Notes under the pieces: model-generated
Seen by the model: only the letters and a program-made list of their open reading frames with translations
Databases searched by the model: none
What the model was told of the DNA's origin: nothing
Translations under genes and position numbers: made by a program
NCBI GenBank assembly: GCA_945486445.1
Contig: CALYTD010000057.1
Location: forward strand, 1-6,998
DNA length: 6,998 nucleotides
Source of the DNA: an uncultured Prevotellaceae bacterium
GTDB lineage: Bacteria; Bacteroidota; Bacteroidia; Bacteroidales; Bacteroidaceae
Direction of reading: 5' to 3'
In this document: positions 1-4,484 of the stretch, piece after piece
How positions within the stretch are numbered: position 1 is the first letter of the stretch
Layout of the letters: the number at the start of each line of letters is the position of its first letter

Positions 1-248
1 ATGTCACGCTCTATGCTCTGCGTTGCCTCCAATAACTGTCGCGGAGTGAGGTTTGTGCTGCAACATATTACCGTGTTCACAAAGTCATTCTGCGATGTAA
101 AGCCCCACGGTTTGGAATGGTAAAAAGATGATTTACGTTCTATCCGCCCCACTTTTTCCTCTATCCTTTGGTATGCCTCAGTTATGTTTCTCTCCTTATC
201 ACCAAGGTTTGTGCCTAAGGCAAGATACGCAACGTGCTCCATTCGCAT
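1..248 (-). CDS. folK: FolK, 6-hydroxymethyl-dihydropterin pyrophosphokinase (N-terminal part, cut by window edge)
   Basis: FolK (HPPK) transfers pyrophosphate from ATP to 6-hydroxymethyl-7,8-dihydropterin, the step before dihydropteroate synthase in cytosolic folate synthesis. The frame is open from the ATG at 248 to position 1, giving 82 codons of a protein usually about 130-170 residues long; the stop lies beyond the window. Visible family features are the first strand and loop AYLALGTNLGDKERNI (residues 7-22), SSFYHSKPWGF (40-50), and QNDFVNTV (53-60), whose Asn matches the pterin-binding Asn of E. coli HPPK, followed by LTPRQLLEATQSIERD. The ATP-binding and catalytic half (the RWGPRxLDLDI region) is outside. 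The start lies 2 nt after the queA stop, so the two are probably co-translated; a second ATG at 242 is equally possible. Fusion to another folate enzyme downstream cannot be excluded. Confidence 0.93.
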   Translation of the reverse strand, partial: MRMEHVAYLALGTNLGDKERNITEAYQRIEEKVGRIERKSSFYHSKPWGFTSQNDFVNTVICCSTNLTPRQLLEATQSIERD

Positions 249-250
249 GC

Positions 251-1435
251 TTAGTCGTTCATTATCAGCATCACATCACCGAAGCATCCGAACATATATC
301 CGTTCTTAGCAGCCTGCCTGTAAGCCTCCATAACAACCTCAAAACCACCGAATGCGCATGTTGACATCAGCATGGTGGACATAGGATGGTAGAGATTTAC
401 CAATAGACAGTCTGCCAGTCCGAAGTCGTAAGGCGGGAAGATGAACTTGTTTGTCCACCCCGCAGCCTCTTTCAGGAAGCCATCTGTGCCCACACTACTC
501 TCCGTAGCCTTCAACACACTTGCTCCAACTGCACACACCCTGTGTCCAGACTTCTTCGTATTGTTCACAAGGTCACACGTTTCCTTGTTTATATGCATCT
601 CCTCCGAGTCCATCTTATGCTTCGAGAGGTCCTCCACCTCGATAGGAGTGAAGTTACCAAGACCAGAGTGTATTGTAATGAATGCGGTGTTTATACCATG
701 AATCTCCAGCCTTTTCATCATCTGTCTTGTGAAGTGCAGGCCTGTTGAAGGTGCTGTTACCGCCCCTTCATGCTCTGCAAACACGCACTGAAAGTCCTCA
801 AAGTCCTCTTCTGTCACTGGTCTGTCCAGTTTCCCGTTCTTGCCTTTGTGGTCTATGATATATCGTGGTAATGGTGCCTGACCTATGGCGAAAAGGTCAC
901 GTTTGAAGTCCTCATGCGGGCAATCATATAGGAAACGCAGCGTGCGGCCACGTGATGTAGTATTGTCTATGACCTCTGCCACCAGCGAACCACTATCGTC
1001 AAAGAACAGTTTGTTACCTATTCTTATCTTACGGGCTGGCTCTACAAGAACATCCCACAGGCGCATTTCCTGGTTCAACTCACGCAGGAGGAACACCTCT
1101 ATCTTTGCGTCTGTCTTCTCTTTTGTGCCATATAGACGTGCGGGAAACACCTTGGTATTATTGAATATGAAAGTGTCATGCTCGTCAAAATACTTAAATA
1201 TATCCAGCAGCGTAAGAAATTGCTTGCCTTTAAGGGGCTTCCCTTTCTCGTCTGTCTTATAAAACTCTATCGTCTGTGACTTCTTATGAACCACCACCAT
1301 GCGACACTCGTCAGGGCGTTTTACCGAGAATTTTGTCTTCTCTCCCTTGTCATTTGTCACCGTATGCTCTATATTGTGTGGATATAGAGCCACCTGTGAG
1401 GCTGGCAGATTAAAGTCAAACTGTGATAATTTCAT
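251..1435 (-). CDS. queA: QueA, S-adenosylmethionine:tRNA ribosyltransferase-isomerase
   Basis: QueA uses S-adenosylmethionine as a ribosyl donor to turn 7-aminomethyl-7-deazaguanine at tRNA position 34 into epoxyqueuosine. The 394-residue protein matches the family throughout: KLSQFDFNLP at the N-terminus, FNNTKVFPARL (91-101), KIEVFLLREL (111-120), DNTTSRGRTLRFLYD (157-171), GAVTAPSTGLHF (224-235), HKMDSE (273-278), GWTNKFIFPPYDF (326-338) and GDVMLI at the end. It is about 40 residues longer than the E. coli enzyme (about 356). The extra length lies mainly in a charged segment at about 22-44, a longer stretch near 60-72 and a Lys/Gly-rich loop at about 195-206. Several conserved motifs deviate: GTTSVR is GASVLK (304-309), GAGTF is GLGNF (258-262) and NFHLPxST is NLYHPMST (347-354). 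These probably reflect a lineage-specific version, since the fold motifs are intact. The gene starts 30 nt after truB and ends 2 nt before folK. Confidence 0.95.
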   Translation of the reverse strand: MKLSQFDFNLPASQVALYPHNIEHTVTNDKGEKTKFSVKRPDECRMVVVHKKSQTIEFYKTDEKGKPLKGKQFLTLLDIFKYFDEHDTFIFNNTKVFPARLYGTKEKTDAKIEVFLLRELNQEMRLWDVLVEPARKIRIGNKLFFDDSGSLVAEVIDNTTSRGRTLRFLYDCPHEDFKRDLFAIGQAPLPRYIIDHKGKNGKLDRPVTEEDFEDFQCVFAEHEGAVTAPSTGLHFTRQMMKRLEIHGINTAFITIHSGLGNFTPIEVEDLSKHKMDSEEMHINKETCDLVNNTKKSGHRVCAVGASVLKATESSVGTDGFLKEAAGWTNKFIFPPYDFGLADCLLVNLYHPMSTMLMSTCAFGGFEVVMEAYRQAAKNGYMFGCFGDVMLIMND

Positions 1436-1465
1436 ATATCTTGCTTCTAATTGTATTATTTGTTA

Positions 1466-2173
1466 TTATCTTTTCTCCCTCTTATAGTTTTGTTCTAGCC
1501 ATGCAGGGAAGTCGTCAAGGGTTATGCAGTCCTCTATCCTCACATCGCCAAGACGTGTGCGACAGAGGGAGGTTAGATATGCACCAGTGCCCAACGCCCT
1601 ACCTATATCACGGCAGAGAGAGCGTATATACGTACCCTTGCCACATTCCACACGTATGAATGCCTGCATCTTCTCCTTGTCAAATGACAGCAGTTCTATC
1701 TCCTCCACGTGGATAGGCTTGGCTTGCAGCATCACCTCCTTATCCTTCCTCCGCAGTTCGTATGACCTCTTTCCGTTAACCTTTACCGCGCTATACGTAG
1801 GTGGCACCTGCATTATGTCTCCCTCAAAGCGTTTTAGGGTCTCGCGTATGAGGCTCTCCGTTATGTGCGCCGTGGGATAAGTATGGTTCACGGTGTGCTC
1901 CTTGTCATAACTGGCGGTTGTTGCCCCGAACTGCAACATGGCGGTATATTCCTTTGAATGGTATTGCAGGTTAGGTATTTCCTTGGTACATTTGCCTGTA
2001 CACAGTATCAACACCCCCGTTGCCAAGGGGTCAAGCGTACCGGCATGACCTGTCTTTACGCGCTTAACACCCGCCGCCTTGGATATGCGGGTGCGTACAA
2101 AGGCCAGCGCACCAAAACTTGACATCCCATAGGGTTTGTTGATATGCAGTATCTCTCCTTGCTGGAAATCCAT
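1466..2173 (-). CDS. truB: TruB, tRNA pseudouridine-55 synthase
   Basis: TruB isomerises uridine 55 in the T-loop of tRNAs to pseudouridine in the cytosol. The 235-residue protein starts with the LHINKPYGMSSF motif (9-20), then GHAGTLDPLATG (42-53), where Asp48 is the catalytic aspartate and has the same number as in E. coli TruB. YTAMLQFGATTASYD and VPPTYSAVKVNGKRSYELRR follow, then the RNA-binding segment GTYIRSLCRDIG near residue 180-190. It is shorter than the E. coli enzyme (about 314) because the C-terminal PUA-like extension is missing, which is common in short bacterial TruBs. The ATG is 5 nt after the uppP stop; no Shine-Dalgarno sequence stands out. Isoleucine is almost always ATA: my hand count is 13 of 15 codons, a useful contrast with the pectinesterase gene upstream. 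Confidence 0.96.
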   Translation of the reverse strand: MDFQQGEILHINKPYGMSSFGALAFVRTRISKAAGVKRVKTGHAGTLDPLATGVLILCTGKCTKEIPNLQYHSKEYTAMLQFGATTASYDKEHTVNHTYPTAHITESLIRETLKRFEGDIMQVPPTYSAVKVNGKRSYELRRKDKEVMLQAKPIHVEEIELLSFDKEKMQAFIRVECGKGTYIRSLCRDIGRALGTGAYLTSLCRTRLGDVRIEDCITLDDFPAWLEQNYKREKR

Positions 2174-2178
2174 GTGAT

Positions 2179-2976
2179 TTAGCAGAAATTACATATTATT
2201 GTTACGACACCCACCACTGCACAATATATGCCGAAGTAGATCAACTTGCCTTTTTTCACTATGTTTATCATCCACTTGCAGGCCAGACAACCACTGACAA
2301 ACGCAGCGATGAATCCCACCACAAGCGGCAATGTGTCTATACCGCCAAAGGCTTCCTCGCCCTTCGCTGCCTTAATCACATCGAGAAGGGCCTCACCAAG
2401 GATTGGTGGAATAACCATAAGGAATGAGAACTGCGCCAGTCTCTCCTTCTTGTTACCAAGCAGAAGACCCGTGGCAATGGTAGAACCAGAACGACTCAAG
2501 CCCGGCAACACAGCCAAAGCCTGCGCCATACCTATTATAAATGCGTCCCTTAGGCCTATCTGCTCCTTCTGCCTGGGCTTGGCGTAATAGGAGAATGCCA
2601 GCAGTGCAGCCGTCACCAGCAGCATAATGCCGACTATCAACAGGCCCGACCCGAAGATATCCTCCACTGTATCCTTGAAAAACACGCCAACTATTCCAAC
2701 GGGAATCATGGAAACGATGATATTGAGAGTATATCTTGTCTCGTCGTTCAGTTCAAATTTGAACAGTCCTTTTAATATCCACGCTATCTCACTCCATAGT
2801 ATCACGAACGTGCTCAGCACCGTTGCCACGTGTACCGCCACCGTGAAGGCAAGGTTTTCTTCACCGTTTATGCCGAAGAGGTGTGACCCTATGGCGAGAT
2901 GTCCGCTACTGCTGACTGGCAGATACTCTGTAAGTCCCTGCAACAGGCCCAACACTAATGCCTCTACTGAATTCAT
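2179..2976 (-). CDS. uppP: UppP (BacA), undecaprenyl-diphosphate phosphatase
   Basis: UppP is an integral membrane phosphatase that converts undecaprenyl diphosphate to the monophosphate, recycling the lipid carrier for peptidoglycan and surface polysaccharide synthesis; overproduction gives bacitracin resistance in other bacteria. The 265-residue length is normal. Key motifs are intact: [15 protein letters not shown] (13-27), with Gln13 and Glu17 as the (E/Q)xxxE pair and His26 in SSSGH, and PGLSRSGST (158-166), which carries the conserved Arg162. Several hydrophobic helices lie between and after these. The ATG overlaps the stop of the DUF3098 gene (ATGA, 2973-2976), suggesting translational coupling, and truB starts 5 nt after its stop. 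Confidence 0.97.
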   Translation of the reverse strand: MNSVEALVLGLLQGLTEYLPVSSSGHLAIGSHLFGINGEENLAFTVAVHVATVLSTFVILWSEIAWILKGLFKFELNDETRYTLNIIVSMIPVGIVGVFFKDTVEDIFGSGLLIVGIMLLVTAALLAFSYYAKPRQKEQIGLRDAFIIGMAQALAVLPGLSRSGSTIATGLLLGNKKERLAQFSFLMVIPPILGEALLDVIKAAKGEEAFGGIDTLPLVVGFIAAFVSGCLACKWMINIVKKGKLIYFGIYCAVVGVVTIICNFC

Positions 2977-3200
2977 TTCTTCTTGGGCTTATACATTATA
3001 CCTGCGATAATAGAGACGAATCCAACGAGACAGATGACTGGTGCCACCTTGATTCTCAGTGCAGAAAATATCTCGCTGTCAAACGCCTCACGGCTTGAAC
3101 TCGCCCCTGTCATAAGCAGGAAGCCAATGACGACAATAACCATACTCACGCCTATCAGCACGAAGTTGGTCTTGCCAAATGCAAAGTCTTTGTTGTCCAT
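2973..3200 (-). CDS. DUF3098 family small membrane protein
   Basis: A 75-residue protein with two predicted membrane helices, about residues 13-31 and 52-70, a short polar segment between them, and a basic end (KPKKK). The pattern [12 protein letters not shown] near the start, then [12 protein letters not shown] and [11 protein letters not shown], matches the DUF3098 family, which I know only from Bacteroidetes and which has no established function. I chose the ATG at 3200 because the family motif begins eight residues later; the ATG at 3260 would add 20 residues of unconserved sequence (MVRHCSTAAKEKKK and so on). The leader is AT-rich (ATAATATAAACTAT just before the ATG) with no Shine-Dalgarno site. 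The gene lies between ftsX and uppP and shares 4 nt with uppP, so a role in the envelope, perhaps as a partner of UppP or FtsX, is reasonable but is inference only. Confidence 0.88.
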   Translation of the reverse strand: MDNKDFAFGKTNFVLIGVSMVIVVIGFLLMTGASSSREAFDSEIFSALRIKVAPVICLVGFVSIIAGIMYKPKKK

Positions 3201-3326
3201 ATAGTTTATATTATGTCTTTTCTTTTTCTCCTTGGCTGCGGTGCTGCAATGTCTTACCATCTGTGAACTCTCCCAGAAGTCCCACTACAACAGTTGTCTT
3301 GCGTTTACACCTTATTATTATATATA

Positions 3327-4211
3327 TTATGCGCGATATAACCTCCGCGTAGGCATACGCAGATAGCGGTTCACAGACAGGAATACACACACGGTGGATA
3401 TCATTATTCCAAACAGTAGTACCGACACTCCCGTTATGGCTACCACCTCCCATGTCACCACCTCCGTAATGTCTGGTTCAAAGTCGTACAGTGCATAGCC
3501 TATCCCCGCCAGCACAGCGTCAGCCACGAACGAGGCTATCAAGCCCTCCACCACCGCCATCTTGATGAACGGTCGGCGTATAAACGACCATGACGCACCC
3601 ACCAGTTTCATGGTATTTATCGTGATGCGACGTGCATATACCCCCAAACGCACCATGTTGTTGATAAGCGAGAAGGATATGAACGTCAGCAGAGCAGCCA
3701 GCACAAGCATCACCAGCGTCACCCTGCTAAGGTTCTTGTTCACGCTATCCATCAGGTCCTTTTGATAACTCACCTCCTCTACCTGTTTGTACTTCCGCAG
3801 GTCCTTCGTTATCCACGCCATGGAATCGGCATTAGCACAGTCAGCCTTAAGATGCAACTCCGCCGATGGCACAAAGGGGTTCATGCCAAGAAACTCCGAT
3901 GGATCCGTGCCCAAAGCCTTAGACTGCTCCTTCAATGCCTGCTCACGTGATATATATGTAAGACTGGTGACGTAATGCTTCTTACGCATCTTGTTACACA
4001 ACACCGCTGCCTCGCGGTTGGAGACATTGTCGCCGAGCATCACCGTCACGGTAAGGTTCTCCTTTACGTATGCTGACAAATTGCGGGCAGCAAGACCGGT
4101 GAACACCACCAATCCCAACAGTATCAACACCAACGAGGTGCTGATGCACAGTGTCACCACCTGCAATCCGCGTCCTCCGCCACCCTGTTTACGTTTCTTT
4201 TTTGTTGACAT
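3327..4211 (-). CDS. ftsX: FtsX, cell-division ABC transporter-like permease
   Basis: FtsX is the membrane half of the FtsEX complex, an ABC-type machine that does not move a substrate but signals through its outer domain to activate peptidoglycan hydrolases at the division site. From the ATG at 4211 the protein is 294 residues: a basic, glycine-rich cytoplasmic start, a first membrane helix at about 18-41, an extracytoplasmic domain at about 42-160 (with YISREQALKEQSKALGTDP and FLGMNPF), then three helices at about 162-184, 217-242 and 255-280. The signature NTMKLVGASWSFIRRPF is at 199-215. Length and topology are normal for Bacteroidetes FtsX. An in-frame GTG at 4229 would add six residues and has a purine-rich AGAAGGA 5 nt before it; I prefer the ATG because the extra residues are unlike other FtsX starts as I recall them and this phylum rarely uses Shine-Dalgarno sites. 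No ftsE is next to it. Confidence 0.93.
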   Translation of the reverse strand: MSTKKKRKQGGGGRGLQVVTLCISTSLVLILLGLVVFTGLAARNLSAYVKENLTVTVMLGDNVSNREAAVLCNKMRKKHYVTSLTYISREQALKEQSKALGTDPSEFLGMNPFVPSAELHLKADCANADSMAWITKDLRKYKQVEEVSYQKDLMDSVNKNLSRVTLVMLVLAALLTFISFSLINNMVRLGVYARRITINTMKLVGASWSFIRRPFIKMAVVEGLIASFVADAVLAGIGYALYDFEPDITEVVTWEVVAITGVSVLLFGIMISTVCVFLSVNRYLRMPTRRLYRA

Positions 4212-4220
4212 ATAGTTATG

Positions 4221-4259
4221 TTTAACCACGGCTTTCCTTCTTCTGGAAGCCTTGTTAAA
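4221..4259 (-). promoter_or_regulatory. Imperfect hairpin in the ftsX leader
   Basis: In the predicted leader of ftsX, the outer arms TTTAAC and GTTAAA (4221-4226 and 4254-4259) are perfect reverse complements, and the inner arms GGCTTCC and GGAAAGCC pair with one bulged A, around the loop AGAAGAA. The structure ends 9 nt before the chosen ATG at 4211. It includes the purine-rich AGAAGGA run and the alternative GTG at 4229, so folding could affect which start is used. Function is inferred from position only. Confidence 0.45.
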
Positions 4260-4284
4260 AGTGTATAATCATGCAATTACGCTA

Positions 4285-4316
4285 CAAAGTTACAACAAAA
4301 AGAGAGCGAAAGCAAG
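4285..4316 (-). promoter_or_regulatory. Predicted promoter of the ftsX cluster
   Basis: On the minus strand, TAACTTTG at 4292-4285 is an exact match to the Bacteroidetes -7 consensus TAnnTTTG. CTTG at 4316-4313 sits 20 nt upstream and fits the -33 TTTG element with one mismatch. Transcription would start near 4278, giving a leader of about 67 nt before the ftsX ATG at 4211. I saw no comparable match in the gaps at 3201-3326 or 1436-1465, so this is probably the main promoter for all six genes to the left. Confidence 0.75.
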
Positions 4317-4347
4317 TGTTTAACCTATATTAACTCTCAAAGCAAGT
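4309..4347. repeat. Nested short direct repeats upstream of the ftsX promoter
   Basis: AAAGCAAGT occurs at 4309-4317 and again at 4339-4347, exactly 30 bp apart. Between them TTAAC occurs at 4320-4324 and 4330-4334, 10 bp apart. The first AAAGCAAGT copy contains the presumed -33 element of the ftsX promoter (CTTG on the minus strand). Spacing near whole helical turns could suit a DNA-binding protein acting from one face, but the repeats are short and may be chance in an AT-rich region. Confidence 0.4.
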
Positions 4348-4393
4348 CGTAATCACCATTCTTGCCCTTAGACTTTGGTATTTGTAAAACAGC

Positions 4394-4435
4394 AACTGCG
4401 GGGCATCTCCCGTTTTAAGGGAATGTCCCGCAGTT
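4394..4435 (-). terminator. Predicted terminator hairpin after the pectinesterase gene
   Basis: The arms AACTGCGGG (4394-4402) and CCCGCAGTT (4427-4435) pair perfectly. The stem continues through a G-U pair, three more pairs, a bulged C, a T-A pair and CCC/GGG around the loop GTTTTAA. On the minus strand it lies about 50 nt beyond the pectinesterase stop and is followed by GCTGTTTTAC, a short T-run, so it fits a factor-independent terminator with a weak tail. It separates the pectinesterase unit from the ftsX promoter. The other strand has only CTTATTCT after the stem, so termination that way is less likely. Confidence 0.72.
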
Positions 4436-4451
4436 CTTATTCTGTCCTCTT

Positions 4452-4467
4452 CCGTGCGTGGGCACGG
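4452..4467 (-). other. Small perfect hairpin near the pectinesterase 3' end
   Basis: CCGTGC and GCACGG form a 6-bp perfect stem with a 4-nt loop, 17 nt after the pectinesterase stop. No T-run follows on the minus strand (AAGAGGACAG), so it is not a terminator alone. With the larger hairpin at 4394-4435 it may protect the 3' end of the transcript or help termination; this is inference. Confidence 0.4.
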
Positions 4468-4484
4468 TGGGCGTTATGGTGAAA

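Noticed and set aside
128..364. Plus-strand 78-codon open frame at the left end
   Set aside because: It runs antisense to the folK start and queA end, both strongly supported by conserved motifs.
3287..3297. Palindrome ACAACAGTTGT in the ftsX-DUF3098 gap
   Set aside because: It has a single-base centre, so it cannot form a normal hairpin, and no promoter element is near it; a chance palindrome is likely.
3201..3326. Possible internal promoter or small gene in the 126-nt gap after ftsX
   Set aside because: No TAnnTTTG element, terminator-like hairpin or convincing small open frame was seen; the ATG at 3260 adds only unconserved residues to the DUF3098 protein.
3211..3453. Minus-strand 80-codon open frame overlapping the ftsX 3' end
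   Set aside because: Most of it is in another frame of ftsX, the translation shows no family pattern, and the true FtsX frame ends at 3327.
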